A stretch of 64,000 bases of DNA from Dactylonectria macrodidyma (GCA_020744425.1 JAGMUV010000034.1:372001-436000); one strand, 5' to 3'. Shown: positions 41,838 to 54,184, counted from the stretch's first letter. Translations and numbers: made by a program. Notes: generated by a model not told the origin, from the letters alone.

Positions 41838-43271
41838 ATTGGAGAAAGATGTGATAATAAAAACAAATGTAAGGTTGAATCAACTTAGAGACTCAGGGTT
41901 ACGAGATTGGTAAAACACAAATGTTTGGAGGGGCAGTTTGTGGCGCGCTGACATTATATACGTAGCACCTTGAGACTAAGAAGCCGTGTCCGATCGATGG
42001 ATAAGAGAAACCCCTCGTTCAACAGACGGCAGCCTTATCGTACAACATTCTAGCCAGCAGTCTTGCCCCGGTTACATTGCAGACCAGCCACTCAATATAC
42101 TCCAATGGAAAGAGTGACGGCACGCGGGGATTTACCGGGCCGTGCCCAGACTCTCTTTTTTGGCGTTTTAACTCGATTTAGGATAGGTGCAAGGAATGAG
42201 CTAGTTAGACTCGTCATAAGTATGTTCAACTTATGTGTGGCGCATGCACATGACCTAGAAATGCGACCGACATCCATGTTGATTCAGGATAGAGCAAAGG
42301 CAGACCCAAAGCGGGGTAGAGGTTGAACCGAAGTGCGAAAACCCAGACATTTGACCTGTACTAGTGCCATGGAGAAAAGGCAATGGCGATGTATTAATCC
42401 GCACACAACGTGTAGTTAGGACAACAGATGATACCAAGCTCTCCCGGCGACTAGGATACACGACAAATCGGCTTAAAGCAGTCTCACTTTCCATGTATAT
42501 TACCTGGCGCACATGTCTGGCGCCCGATGAATCACCGCCATGCATGCCTCCTCCACTTTACCGGACAACTAGTGGCAACCTACGGCCCGGTCCGCAGCTT
42601 AAGACGAGCACTCTTTGCCTTCGTCATTCAATGCTTCGCTGACCAGTGGCCAGCCCAGTCCTGCGCAAAGGAAGTGCAAGCGCGGGACTAGGGTTTCGGT
42701 AGGATGGGACAACGGCGGGATGAGCTCTGGATCGGAAGAATGGTTAATATCTTTGCGAAAGGCGGGGTACGCAAAAACACCCCCATCGGCCCGAAGCCGA
42801 CGGGATGACGCGTATCCGTCCGTACCACCATGTCAGAAAGTGGGGTAAGACGCTTGTCTGTCGGAGTGACGTGACTGTTGGCAAAAACAGTGCTTACGTG
42901 TCAACGGCCCATAGATACCCGGCCTTTTTGATGGCAGGAGATGTTGGTTCAGAACCGACGACGCGACGAGGGATTACATAAGGGCAGACCGCAGTACGTT
43001 GAGTTGCAGGAGGGTAGGAGTAGCTGCCCTGGGGGGGTCTAGATACGTACGCTAAATACGGCTAGGATGATGCTGATGAGGGGATGGATGCCCCCTGTCC
43101 CTTTATCCCTCAATCTGGCCAAAATGGCGTATTGTATCTGTCCACAACAGAAGACACACGTATATATTACGAAGAGGCCTCTCAATTCTTTGCTTGTCTA
43201 CTCAGTCTACTGCGCTCTCATCCGCGAATGCATGCTCCTTTCAGAAACCACCATCGTCATCTGCAGTAACC
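41838..43271. other. intergenic stretch, no recognised gene
   Basis: Several frames under 100 codons without domains. No repeats of note were recognised. Confidence 0.4.
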
Positions 43272-44084
43272 ATGGCAGTTGTTGCATCTAACCGCCACAT
43301 CCCAGGCTTCCATTGCCAGCCAACTCTGACTGATCTTCAAGCCTCGGCTGACACGTAAGTCAACAACCTCGACGTGTCGGCTAAGGTATCGTAGCTGGGC
43401 ACTAAGCTGATGAAAATCAGGTATAATTCTCTCGTTGATAGCGAGGAACTGGAGACTGAAATATCTTCCGCGCATCTCCAGAACCTTGCCAAAATCTTCG
43501 TCAAGTATGATGTGCACGACAGGCTCGGCATCCATCTGATTCATGGTCACGCCAAAGTCGCACCCGGCAGCGTGACGCTGGGACACACTTTGGCAGAACC
43601 TTCAGGTTGTTGGACGAAACCAGTTGCCATAGAAGAGGTTGATCTTACAGCGGTGCACGGTCGTATATTCAAACTCGTCGCTGGAGATCGTTTTGTGGCT
43701 TACGAGTATGCTGAAGGCAGGGTGAACAATCTGGCCGATGTCAGTCCCCGCTTTATCAAAGAGCTGGCGGAGTATCTGCATTCCAACCGCTTGGAAGAAA
43801 CCGTTGGGCTCCAAATTCTCGGTCAGGCTGATGAAAACATGGTCGAGTTCGACCTAGGAGACTGCGGAACGGTCATGTTGAACGAGCAAGACACCCGTCA
43901 CGGAGATCCTTTCAGGACCACGGGGTGGGTCTTCACTTTGGAAAAGGGTGTGATTTCTTTCAAGGGCGTAGAGTCACATGCACCAACGGTCCAAGGGCCT
44001 CACAAGGTCTTCGTCGACGGGAAGCTCGCTCCGGACATTCCTGCTCTCAAAGGCATTTTGAAGCAGCTTGAAGTTATCAGCTAG
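43272..44084 (+). CDS. conserved-looking fungal hypothetical protein, 248 residues (two exons)
   Basis: Exon 1 is 43272-43354 and exon 2 is 43421-44084, separated by a 66-bp intron with GTAAGT donor and CAG acceptor. The splice joins ADT to YNSL in frame; an internal ATG at 43410 lies inside the intron and is not the start. The protein MAVVASNRHIPGFH... is soluble and mixed alpha/beta, with motifs KYDVHDRLGIHLIHGH and VFVDGKLAPDIP. It looks like a widespread uncharacterised fungal family, but no named domain is assigned. It converges with the phosphotransferase-like gene; their stops are 49 bp apart. Confidence 0.8.
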
Positions 44085-44133
44085 GTGGATTATTGAACAT
44101 TTCAGACAGGTACAGGGAAATGTTATCGATCTC

Positions 44134-45166
44134 TCATTCATTTGATAACCCACCTTCGCGCGATTCGTAAGATCCAAACTCCGTGACCATCTGCATTAAT
44201 TCGCTTCCGAGAAACACGTCAAGGAGAGAAGTATCTTCAACTGGCTTTTCCACCCCAGTTTCCCATGTAAAACCATATCGAAGTAGTATCCCAAGGGCCC
44301 GGACTTCATCTATAGCTCTGCAAGTCTGATCCGAAAGTGTTTCTCCAATTTCTGCCAAGAAAGCTTGCCGAAACAGCAACCGTGAATGTGAAGGATCATG
44401 CCCAAAGTATGACCAGCCGCCAGGGCCGCTGCAACCAAGAACACTCTCGAGTCCCCAAAGCGCGATTCCGAATGGTTCGATGGTAGCATCCGCCCAATCA
44501 ACGACACCCGTGAGATGGCCAGAATCAGGATCAACGAGTATGTTCATATTCGAAAGGTCTTTGTGTGTCAAAACCCAAGGCACTTGATCGATCGTCTCTG
44601 CTATTCGACTCTGGATTTGTTCAATAACCGGCGTGAACCTAGCAGGTAGGGCGTAAAGGAGTTTCTTGAGCTTCGTATCGTAGAGATGTTGTTTGTCCGT
44701 TATGGGGGTTTGAGGATTTCTCCACGACTTTGCGTAAAACCTGTACCATAATGTTAACAACAATTGCGTAGAGAAAAGGGAAGCCAGTGCTAGTAACCTA
44801 CTTGGCCAAGTCTGTTATTATCGCATCTTGCTTAGCTAGTGTGAGGCTGCTAGCTGTGAATAGATATCCGGTGCCTGGAAGGGCCTCCATCACCCAAATG
44901 GTGATTGAAGAATTAGGTATAGAACCATGGTAAGTAGTAGTTGGAGCTACGTGACCATGAATGGCTTTGGCGATCTTGACCGTTGAACTATTGAGAGGCG
45001 AAGCTTCGGATCGAAATTGGACGATAATACCAGAGGCAGAGAGTAGTGTGTAGCTGTGAAATCCTTGCCAAGGCACTGGTGTCACGGAGCTCTTCGTAAG
45101 GCTGCGCGCATATGCATCACATTCGCCTTGGGTGACCTTGTGCTGCGTTTTAAACAGATCCGACAT
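44134..45166 (-). CDS. aminoglycoside-phosphotransferase-like kinase, 323 residues
   Basis: Exons are 45166-44802 and 44740-44134, with a 61-bp intron (44741-44801, GTAGGT...CAG), joining DLAK to FYAKSW. The protein has an APH/choline-kinase-like fold. An N-lobe carries IVQFRSEAS and VMEALPG (hinge). The catalytic loop THKDLSNMNILVD matches HxDxxxxN with Asp as base. VDWADA follows in the position of the metal-binding DFG Asp. Fungi carry many such genes; substrates are mostly unknown and antibiotic resistance should not be assumed. The frame is intact after splicing. No leader or membrane segment, so likely cytosolic. Confidence 0.85.
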
Positions 45167-45199
45167 TGGGTATTTTGATGGCGTAGCAGGTGTTGGCTG

Positions 45200-45539
45200 A
45201 GCTGCCGAGAAGAGCTTTCTTTGTTAGGTTGACGACTTGAGGGAAACAGAGGGAAACAGGTAGGGAAGGTTTTGCGAAACGCACTAAGTACAGGTGCCTG
45301 TCTTGTGCCCTAACATATTACATAAGATACCGCCAGCACCAGCTATAGAGGACACCCACGGAGTCTTGGTGGAGTTCTCGCAGGAAGTCGACGGGGACAT
45401 TTTATTTCATCAAAATTCAAACACACCGATGCATCCAGCAATACCTATATGAAAAGATAGAGAAGGGCGTAATTAATTGAATGATCCTAAGAATATTATT
45501 TTTTCTTTACTCTTGACCAAGAAACTCGCAATAGAAGGC
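45200..45539. other. short intergenic stretch
   Basis: Probable 5' flank of the phosphotransferase-like gene; no specific element identified. Confidence 0.3.
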
Positions 45540-45830
45540 ATGCATCCCGTTGTCAAGACGAGAGCAAGGTCTGAGCTCAGAGAGACGATTAGTTGGCAAT
45601 TGCAACTTAGGTCTTCAGAGCCACAACCAGAATTCCCCGTCTTGTATAGTTTTATTGGGTAGTTAGATGCCTAAATAATATAGAAACGCACTCTTTTTGT
45701 CATTAGATCTATGCTGCTGTTGCAGCTCATGGTGTCAAACTGGAATACCTCCAAGGCAATCAGCAGCAGAGCACGGTTGAGCGTTACACTTTCCTAATCA
45801 GGTTGGGAAACCCTTATGCGTCGGCGTTCC
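45540..45830 (+). pseudogene. fragment related to the 3' end of the AT-hook gene
   Basis: Sequence such as GGCAATTGCAACTTAGGTCT, CCAGAATTCCCCGTCTTGTA, GCTGCTGTTGCAG and GAGCGTTACACTTTCCT parallels 51315-51540 with many substitutions and gaps. Stops occur in all frames. This is a diverged partial copy of the final segment of the broken gene at 48660-51641. Confidence 0.6.
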
Positions 45831-45975
45831 TTGATGAAAGGTGAAAATGCGGCATTGTGATTGACCCCCGCTCTCTCTCAATCCCTGTTAGTGCCAGCTT
45901 GATCAAGACCCTTTTGTTGGCCATTGGGTTTGGCCTGCGCCTTGATGAGTGCACGCTAGCGGGCCTTAGGGCTTG

Positions 45976-47430
45976 TTTGTGTAATCGCGGACGCGCTGTT
46001 GTGATCTGAACCCCACTTGCGGTCTGGCCTCATTCCTCCTTACCCCAGAGATCGATCCACAATAATAATCCACAACACCAAGAGCTATCCGGCTGCAATA
46101 ACGACGGAATGGTCTCCCCTCCCGGGTCCACCCCCACAACCCCCGTAAGCCACCTCAGCTCGACCGAGGCAACGTGCGGTTCGGATGGCAAAATGCATGA
46201 CTGTTTTGGTGTTGCTGCAGGTTTGATTTCCGGCAACGTTGGCTGAGAAAACACCGCACCCTGCCGGTTTTATCCGCCTTGGCTGGTGCCGGTAGACAAG
46301 CAACTCATGGGTCTACTTTCGAGGCGGCCACGTCAACTCGACATCAACAGGATGTTGACTGGGGTAATGTATAACTCGGATGGTAAAGTGTATTGCCGTC
46401 TTGGTATTAGTGCAGGCTGCATGTTAGGCAGCAACGGCCCAAGATAGGACAGCAAAGGTCCGATTATAGCCAATACCTGTAATACAATTAACAACAAAAA
46501 AATCTCTTTCTGCGAGGAAAGAGATAACGCGGATCATCCAATCAGCGCTAAGGGATCGGCCCGCTCCGCGCCCATAAAACTCAAGAAGTCGATTCAAGTC
46601 TGACTAGGGTCGCTACAATTACCCATTGGTTAGTGCGACCTTCCACACAATAAGTCACGGACATTATGCCCAGTCTAGTCGCAATCGTGTGAGGTAAGAC
46701 AAGCTCGGTTACAACCAACACCTGCAATGTAACGGCAAGTTTTTTCCTCTGAGGGCGAGAGATAACGCAGATCATCCAGTCAGCTCTTAGTGATCTGCGC
46801 AGAGCGGACCGGTCTGCCCTGCTACGATTTGATGCTGACAGGGTGTGTGCGGGGCAAGCGATACAAATTCAGCGACCCACCGCTGCAAGCTTCCGTGTCA
46901 CCTCACAACTGAGGCAAGATACCACGGCCAATGATCCCCAATCCGCCCTTGCTGCTGAATCAACAGTTTCTCCCCTCACTGCCCCACCACGATTTCATGC
47001 ATCTTATTTCAAGGCAACCGCGTCTTGCCCTTCTCGCACCGGTAAGTGACCCGCCAAGCTGAATAAACGCCGTCTTGGCTTTAGGGTTGCTCACCTCTAC
47101 ATTTGCCTGTCTATCAAGCGTCACCGACGGTCTGATAGCCATGTGTCCCTGCCACGGCATGATCAGGTGCCCGTAATTAGACACCTGTCCGGTGTGTGCC
47201 CATATCTGCCCCACCCGTAAGACTCGGCCCCTACGACGGGCCTATTGTGGCTGCAGCTGGTCAACCAAGCCGTTAATGGCGGTCTTCGACAAGGGTTTCC
47301 ATAAAACCAAGAACGACAATGGATCGACGCAGATTTCTCTTTCCCCCGATGAGATAACGTAGATCATCTCATCAGGGATGCCCCGCTCCGCCTCGAAGCC
47401 AAGGCCTGAGAACTTTGGAATCTGGCCATC
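45976..47430. repeat. left copy of a long non-coding repeat with internal duplications
   Basis: This segment begins TAATCGCGGACGCGCTGTTG. It recurs in inverted orientation at 54185-55345, matching in many blocks (CACCTCAGCTCGACCGAGGC, GCCGGTTTTATCCGCCTTGG, CTACGATTTGATGCTG, GAATAAACGCCGTCTTGGC). Internally, GATAACGCAGATCATCCAGT-type blocks recur near 46520, 46760 and 47350. A CGGATGGYAAARTGYATGRCTG block occurs near 46180 and 46380. No protein is encoded. Class of element unknown. Confidence 0.7.
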
Positions 47431-47809
47431 CCTTTGACCATGGTAAGACTACACTTGCGCTAGTGACGGGGGGTTAGGCCAACAAAAATTGCTGGTAGAA
47501 GAAGTCGATCAATCCATATCCGTCGTCCATCGGTCGTAAGATATGTGATCGATCGATAGATGTGAGAAATTTCAGAGGAAAAAAACACACACATCAAATT
47601 GTGGTGATTGCTGCCCGTTTCCAATTGGTAGGTTTGTCTGAGTACCAATACTTAGGTGCGAAAGGTCATTTTCTGTCTTTAGTTTTCTCTACTTCTCTCT
47701 TTTTTATATTCTTTATTGAATAACGTACTTATGATAAGTTAAATAAAACTGCCAAGATGATAGAATCCATACCATTGCGCCATTAGGACCATATATTCCC
47801 CTAATAAAT
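47431..47809. other. short intergenic stretch
   Basis: AT-rich 3' flank of the F-box gene; nothing specific seen. Confidence 0.3.
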
Positions 47810-48433
47810 CTAATTTTTGCTTACTTGAAAGCGGAATCTTTCACCACTAAAGGCAACTATAATTTCCGTCTTGTCCCATGCAGGAAACTCATAACGCCTT
47901 ACCCGAGCAGGTATCATGTCTGAATTACAATAGTGTAAAGCATAAACTGGCTCAGTAGACCATTTGAGTTCTTGATCCTTCCGCATTTTGATCCGGGTCG
48001 AAAAGTTGAATACACCTCCAAGGTTGAGTGTGAAGTTGTCAAAGTCCTTCTCAATTCCATTTGCGATATTTAAAGGCAATTCCTCGCCTTTACCTCTAAG
48101 GGCGTTCCAAAGAATTTGCTCATCTTGATGATTAGTTGTTGTATAGGGAGGAAAGGTCACCAGATACAAGTATGGTTTGTCAGAACCTCCCTTTCCTAAT
48201 TTATCAAGAGGACCGAGCAAAACGAGATCCATGCCTTGCTTGTTGGCTTTATCAAACCACTGATTCTCTTTTACTATTTTCCCCCACAAGGCAGTACTCA
48301 CTTTGTCTGATGGATTGACAAGTGAATGGGCGTCCTTGCGAATTTTCATCAGTCTCAGACGATCTAGAGGTAACAGCCATTTCGTGATCTGGCCCCATAT
48401 TTCAACTGGAAACAAATCAATTGGATGCCGCAT
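47810..48433 (-). CDS. F-box-like protein, 207 residues
   Basis: The N-terminus, IDLFPVEIWGQITKWLLPLDRLRLMKI (about residues 5-31), has the spacing of an F-box: LFP-x-EIW followed by leucines and L-x3-D-x2-R-L. The rest is a soluble domain with several aromatic clusters and no recognisable repeats. F-box proteins dock substrates to Skp1-Cullin ubiquitin ligases. The frame is uninterrupted. It lies within the block bracketed by the inverted repeats and is divergent from the AT-hook gene, 226 bp away. Confidence 0.6.
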   Translation of the reverse strand: MRHPIDLFPVEIWGQITKWLLPLDRLRLMKIRKDAHSLVNPSDKVSTALWGKIVKENQWFDKANKQGMDLVLLGPLDKLGKGGSDKPYLYLVTFPPYTTTNHQDEQILWNALRGKGEELPLNIANGIEKDFDNFTLNLGGVFNFSTRIKMRKDQELKWSTEPVYALHYCNSDMIPARVRRYEFPAWDKTEIIVAFSGERFRFQVSKN

Positions 48434-48659
48434 ACTTGATAAATGTGACTTAGAATCTCGTACTCCATTTTACAGCATGGTTGGGGGCTTGCCGTGCATT
48501 TTATATCTGCAATGCGTCCAAATTTGTTTCTTTGACTACCATCCACCACCACTTAAAGAATCACCCCACTTAAAGCATAGCATAAAAAATCGTCGCCCCA
48601 TACAAAATTCCAGTGGTAAAACTGCTCTTACCCTGGGGTTCGTACTGTGATCCTGGACG

Positions 48660-51641
48660 ATGGTGTCCACTTTTGTCGCAAAGGCTCTTTCAGCTGCCCT
48701 GATCAATGGTATGACTGCGGTATCAGGTAATCATGCGAATTTCAAGAGCCCTCAAGAGGCCGCTCAAGCGTTATTCGGGTTTAATGATGGTCGGCTGCGA
48801 GACCATTGGGAAAATAAACCTTTTCGAAAGCTTCATCAGTGGATATGTGCTGCATTGCAGCACTTTCCAGCAGAGCGTAGGCTATCACAGGTATTCGCAC
48901 GTCGACTTCAATGCTACCTTTTTGCATACCATTGGGTATTGCCATACCCTTCGCCAGGAGGGCTAGCGCCGAGGACTAAAGATGGGAAGCGTCGGTGGTT
49001 TTCGATAGATACCCAGGACGAAATCGGACTCACGGTAGAGAACGCTTCTTTGGAAAGCTGGTGCTGGGCGAGAACCCGCTGGCGGCCGGGGTACCCTGCA
49101 CCCGTCCCTCAATACCTCGATTGGAGCCAAGATTAATGGCAGTCTTGGATTGATCGACATATCGGCCAAGCGTTGCCGTATGAGGCTTGGGAACCCTGCC
49201 GCGATCAGGAGAACCTGGTCTCCAGCTCATCAGAGAAATCAAGCGGCATACGCCGGAATCCTTTACGGAGTGCTCGCCACTCTGTTATTCAGGATTCAGG
49301 GAACAGTCGTGATATCAACTCCTCGATCTCAATTCCATCTGGTGTTGGAAGCGAAGCGCACATTTCGACGAGTCCCGGAGTAGTAATTGCAAGCCAATTG
49401 CAAACCGAATTTGACTTTCATGTGTACCAACGGGTCGAGCAGCACATAGCAAGTCTTCGGAAACAGATTGCATATGGATGTGGACAAACTTTTAAGTCGC
49501 AACAAGTCACCATGCCTCGGTTGATACATGAAGACGTGATAAGCTACCGTGCACCACCACCGACTGTCCAACCGCGACTTGCCCCAAGGCCACTACTACC
49601 TAAACAAATGCCCCTTGTTCCGGGACCACAAATTACCTCAAGACTACCCCAGCCAACTTTGCAAATACATCACATGACTTGCACCAACCAACAACCACCT
49701 CGCCGCACAGAAAATAGACATCTACCAGCCCGGAAACGAGGCCGACCTGCAAAGTATGCAAATCGAGAAGAAAAGGCGGCGGCTGATGCTACCCAAAGAC
49801 GAGCCAGAAGACGAGCCCAGCGGCACATGGCTTTTGATCGATGCGCAGAGGAGATTCCTCGATTCTACCAAGTCACCTGGGTTGAATATGATATAAATTA
49901 TAGGAACTCTAGAGGCGGCAATCAATTAATACATATACGAAATTAGGTAGATGTCGTAACAAGAAAGAAAGGACGTCAGCGTGGTAGGCCTCGAAAATAT
50001 CCCACATCTGAAGCCAAGGCTGCGGCGGATGTAGAGCGGAGACGGGCGAGGCGGCAGGATGCGGCCCCTGTGCAACGCGATACGGTACATGCCAACTTTC
50101 ACAACTCAATTTTTCCTCTACTTCCCCTACAATCAGGAGGAGATGCCGGGTGGGTGAATGTATTCAGCGGCTCCTATTCTCCGGCTAATCCCACTGATGC
50201 GCCGGAACCGGACAACACGGACATCTCACAGTTCCTACCTACAGTCGATCCTGAACTACCAGAAGACATAGAAGAGCAGGCTATGTTCGATATTGGCACT
50301 TTCACAGGCGCTGTAGATTCGGTATCCATTTCGAATCATGAGAGTCCTGATCCAGGCCAGGCCATTACCTTCGACACAGCCTTGGAAACCTCGCCCCAGG
50401 CAGAGAACGACGAGCCAGATCCAGTTGGGCACCTCGCACAAGAGCTGGCAAAACAACTCGTTAAATTTCGAGGATGCTGCAATGACTGTCATCAAGCAGC
50501 ACAACGTAACCACATGGAAGATCCGAACGAACAAATCGGTCTCGCTATGTACCTGGAGCTTGTACCCGATTTGGGTCCTTACGTCCTTGGCACTGAGACT
50601 ATCGCACGCCAGAAAGATGACCTAGCTGGAAAAATGAGCCCTGAATCCAGAAGAGAGGCCTTTTGTGGCCTTGACTCTAGAGCTGAGATACCCCACATTT
50701 GCTTAGACGAAGACGAGAGGGTTTCGAACGATGCCGGGGTTACCTTCGATGTGGATAGCATCATCGCCTTCCCAAGTAACCTTGCTGTCGCCAAGCGAGG
50801 TATTCGCTGGTCTCCTACCCGGATGACCGTATCTGATCTTCAGTCTGATCTTCACCTTCGATCAATCCCGGTCACATATTTCGATATGAATGGAATGCAA
50901 CATCAAGTCCACCGGCCCGTGCACCAGATTCCTCACTACACATTCGGCCGCGTTGTTGGATTTGAAGATATATCTTTGTATTTTCTGTTTCCCAACTTAT
51001 ATCAAGAAGAGCAGAAGTGTAGTAAGCTCAGGGATGAAGACTTTCGACTCTGGATGGATGGCATTCTCCTTCCTGCGATATACCAATGCTACAGCAGCGC
51101 CCATGTCCAGCATTATCCATCGAGCTATGACCACAGTCGTTGCAACTCTACCGCTCGTGGAGTGGAGACACTTTCTCAACGTGTGGATCCGGTGGCACGA
51201 GAACAACAATTGGTATACTATCTGTCACCAGAGGCACTAGCGGATGTTTGGGCCAATATCCTTGCAAGTGTTCAAGATCCAGGATTCCAACAGTTCCAGG
51301 ACGTTTCTAGTAAGCAATTGCGACTTAGGTTTTCAGCACCACAACATGAATTTCCAGTCTTCTGTAGATTTATTGAATATATATTTGTATCACTAATATG
51401 CCAACGCATTCATTTCGGCCATTACGTCCATGTTGCTGTTGCAGGTCGCGGTCAAAGTAGAATCCTCGACGGCCATCATTCGCGGAGCACTGTGAGCGTT
51501 ACACTTTCCGTTTCTGGACTAGTGGAGCGTTACACCTTCCTGATCTGGTTAGCGCATTTCAAATTCCCCAATCTCAGTTCACAAAGCCAGTCTCTGTCAG
51601 GCAGAGTTCTCAACAAACAGTCAGTTATCAAGCAGTACTGA
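48660..51641 (+). pseudogene. large AT-hook protein gene with two in-frame stops
   Basis: A single frame runs almost 1000 codons, broken by TAA at 49134-49136 and TAG at 49944-49946. Both would be Gln if the first base were C. The protein has a globular start (residues 1-150), a Pro/Gln-rich middle, and two AT-hook-like blocks of the same design: KRGRPAKY followed by a basic RRARRR helix near 49735-49815, and QRGRPRKY followed by RRRARRQ near 49975-50055. An acidic stretch follows, then a conserved-looking region (FPSNLAVAKRGIRWSP ... VGFEDISLYFLFP). A GTAAGC at about 51311 could begin an intron. Likely a nuclear DNA-binding protein of unknown role, now probably silenced unless short introns remove the stops. 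Confidence 0.55.
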
Positions 51642-52374
51642 TTACTGATTGGTACTGATATCATATCAGTATCAGTAAGCTTCTAATCAATCAATCAGTA
51701 ATCAGTAACTCACGTGACAATGTTATATTTGGTGTCGAGATTTATACTGGAGACGCAAACCGCAGGCGGTTTGCCCAGAAGAGCCTTGAGGAACGAAGTT
51801 AGAGACGAAAATCGGCCGACGTACCTTGAGCAAATTGTATTATTTTGAGCTGACATGAATTTAGTTAAAGCAAGATCGGCAGCTCGGCTATTGTGGCGTC
51901 GTTGCAAACTCGACCTGTGTGAGGTGTGATTGGCATGTCGGGATCATGAAACATATCCATGGCTCTCTGTAAAACCTCATAAAAACCTTAGTAGCAACCC
52001 GGGCGGAGTCATTTACAGAGGCATGAGTGACCCTATGCTTTCGGCATTGATTGAAATGCCTGACTCGTGGTCCGGCCACGCAGCTCGCATGCGGTTCTTA
52101 GTCGTCAAAGCGCAGACGAATTAGAGGAAACCATCAGTTCAGCAGAAGATGAGCAAAAAATCGCTGCTAGTCTCGGCCTCTTCGATAACAGGGCGCAAAC
52201 TGCTACGTCGCCTTCTTCCTCCACCTCAGCCAGTACCCTGCAGATAATCACAAAATCCTCTTCACGCCCCAGGCTTCAACCCTAAAGTCATTCATCATGC
52301 AACTGTACAATGCTTCCACCGGACACGCCTCATCAAACACAACAGACGTGAACATACAACTGGCACCACTAACC
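51642..52374. other. intergenic stretch, no supported gene
   Basis: Starts with repeated ATCAGTA/TACTGAT motifs (51640-51715), reminiscent of hAT subterminal repeats. Otherwise nothing recognised. Confidence 0.4.
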
Positions 52375-53325
52375 TCAGGCTTTCGCCAGCACCAACCCGT
52401 CTCCATCACTCAGGAAACCCCTTTTTCTGAACTCTGTCTGGATGAGCGACACTATGAATTCCTCTAAATCTTCGTAAAAGCCCATGAGCTCGTACCCCCA
52501 ATCAAAAGGATTCAAAACCCAATTTGCAAATATATTTACATCCAGTCGTTTCACATCGTCCCAAGACGAAAGATTGGAGAAGATTCGTAGTAAAAATCTC
52601 GATGCACGGTCTGTATACTCTTCAAGTGAGATTCGCTCGCGACCGCGTCGCCTCATATGGGCGAGATTGTCTGCACTCACAAACTCCTTCCTCAGAAAAG
52701 CTTTCCCATTATCATCAAGCTGCTGAGTTAGATCGGACACAGAAACAAAGGCGACTAAAGCGTCGCGGGGAACAAATACCCAACAAACATATTCGTCGGC
52801 GTTCATCGCCCAACGGCGGAGTTGGGAGGAAATAGTCAAGGAATCCTTGAGTCTGCTGTTGTTGAAGAAGGCCAGCATATCTTTCACTCGCCAAATATGC
52901 ACACCGCTCGTTTTGATCACAGAGCTTTCGAAAAGAGCTAAGCCGGGGACCTGATCGGCTCCGGTCGTCTCGCCGAGTTTGCAAATCTTCTGTGTCGTCC
53001 AGTCGAAGTGCCCACTAAGAGAGACGAGGCGAGTGTAAAGTGGTTCCTCGCCACTCTGCTGCTGTTGGAGGCATATTTGGGTCTTGTTCAAGTGCTGGCC
53101 GAGCTCTGAAAATAGGTCATCGATCGTATAATATTCCACGGGGTCGCACATGAGTACATGAATCTCTGTTCTAGCATCCTGTTCTGCCCAGCTATGAAGA
53201 TCAGAGGCATAGTTATCGCAATACTCCCCGTTAAATTCATCTATCCATCGAGGAAAAGGGTGGCCGTGAACATGGGCTCGGTAAAGGTATGTTGGGTAAG
53301 GATATTCCTTAGCTCGGAACTCCAT
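52375..53325 (-). CDS. fungal hypothetical protein, 316 residues (possibly DUF7587-like)
   Basis: An uninterrupted frame starts MEFRAKEYPYPTYLYRAHVHG. The PTYLYRAH start resembles a fungal domain of unknown function (DUF7587-type), seen in many lineage-specific proteins; this assignment is tentative. Further motifs are CWVFVPRDALVAFVSVSDL, a helical RRRGRERISLEEYTDRASRF, and WDDVKRLDVNIFANWVL near the C-terminus. No signal peptide or transmembrane helix. The protein lies inside the inverted-repeat-bracketed block. Upstream sequence (53330-53480) is open in another frame and could be a first exon, but no convincing splice site was found. Confidence 0.55.
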   Translation of the reverse strand: MEFRAKEYPYPTYLYRAHVHGHPFPRWIDEFNGEYCDNYASDLHSWAEQDARTEIHVLMCDPVEYYTIDDLFSELGQHLNKTQICLQQQQSGEEPLYTRLVSLSGHFDWTTQKICKLGETTGADQVPGLALFESSVIKTSGVHIWRVKDMLAFFNNSRLKDSLTISSQLRRWAMNADEYVCWVFVPRDALVAFVSVSDLTQQLDDNGKAFLRKEFVSADNLAHMRRRGRERISLEEYTDRASRFLLRIFSNLSSWDDVKRLDVNIFANWVLNPFDWGYELMGFYEDLEEFIVSLIQTEFRKRGFLSDGDGLVLAKA

Positions 53326-53869
53326 GAAATCAAGAACTGTTTGTTATCCGTCAAAGGCTTTGGGCGTGGAGAGAAGGAATTCATACAGTCTGTCCACTCT
53401 GCTTTGTCAACCATGCTTATTCCGAAGTCGTTCCATTCCGAAACAGGATCTGTGGTATGAGAAGAGACGACGGACATGTTGCTCTCCGCTACGTGCAGCG
53501 TTGGTTCGTGGCTGTTTGTGAGACGTTGTATTTCTGCCGCTCGCGCACTTGATAGCGCGTCAAAGTCTTCCACGCAAGCTGCTCTATCGGCCCTCACCGA
53601 GATTGCTGAGTAGGCGTGGACACAAACGTGCATGTGGTGTGGTGATGCCGAGTCTTGATGAAGTGGGCTCCCGGTCACGACTTTATTGCGGGGTATTGAG
53701 CACTCGGAGGAGGAAAACCAACAACACAGTTGCCCAGGATGAGGTTCTGTCCTTGGCAATAACGGCTGAATAGCATCCCCTTTCGGACCCAATATCCCAT
53801 CAGAATGCATATCTTGATCAACACAAAGAGGGTGGTTTGATCACTGACCACCGCTCGGGCCTCCCCCTC

Positions 53870-54075
53870 AAACATAGCACAGCCGATCACGAGCCCCGCA
53901 ACCCCGCAGTAAGCCACCTCAGCTCGACCGAGGCAACGTGCAGTTCGGATGGCAAAGTGCATGACTGTTTTGGTGATGCTGCAGGTTTGAGCATTAGGCA
54001 GCAATGGGTCAATGCATTTCCGGCAACGTTAGCTAAGAAAACCCCAGCACTGATTCCCTGTCGCCGCAAATAGGA
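53870..54075. repeat. partial extra copy of the long repeat, direct orientation
   Basis: The block TAAGCCACCTCAGCTCGACC...GGCAACGTGCAGTTCGGATG...TTTCCGGCAACGTTAGCTAAG matches 46145-46255 in the same orientation. It is the inverse of 54985-55090. It makes a local hairpin arrangement with the right-hand copy. Confidence 0.75.
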
Positions 54076-54184
54076 AGCAGCTGATCGGCTCAATTTTTAA
54101 AATGGAAGAGAAATCACCGGATGATCCCTTGGTTTGGAGGTCATTGCCCTCACAATCGTACCATTGCTCAAGTGCCTTTTAGCC

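Noticed and set aside
42945..42975. Possible tRNA T-arm (GGTTCAGAACC)
   Set aside because: No matching acceptor, D-arm or anticodon arm can be folded around it.
44134..45166. Antibiotic-resistance gene
   Set aside because: APH-like kinases are numerous in fungi and substrates cannot be read from the motifs.
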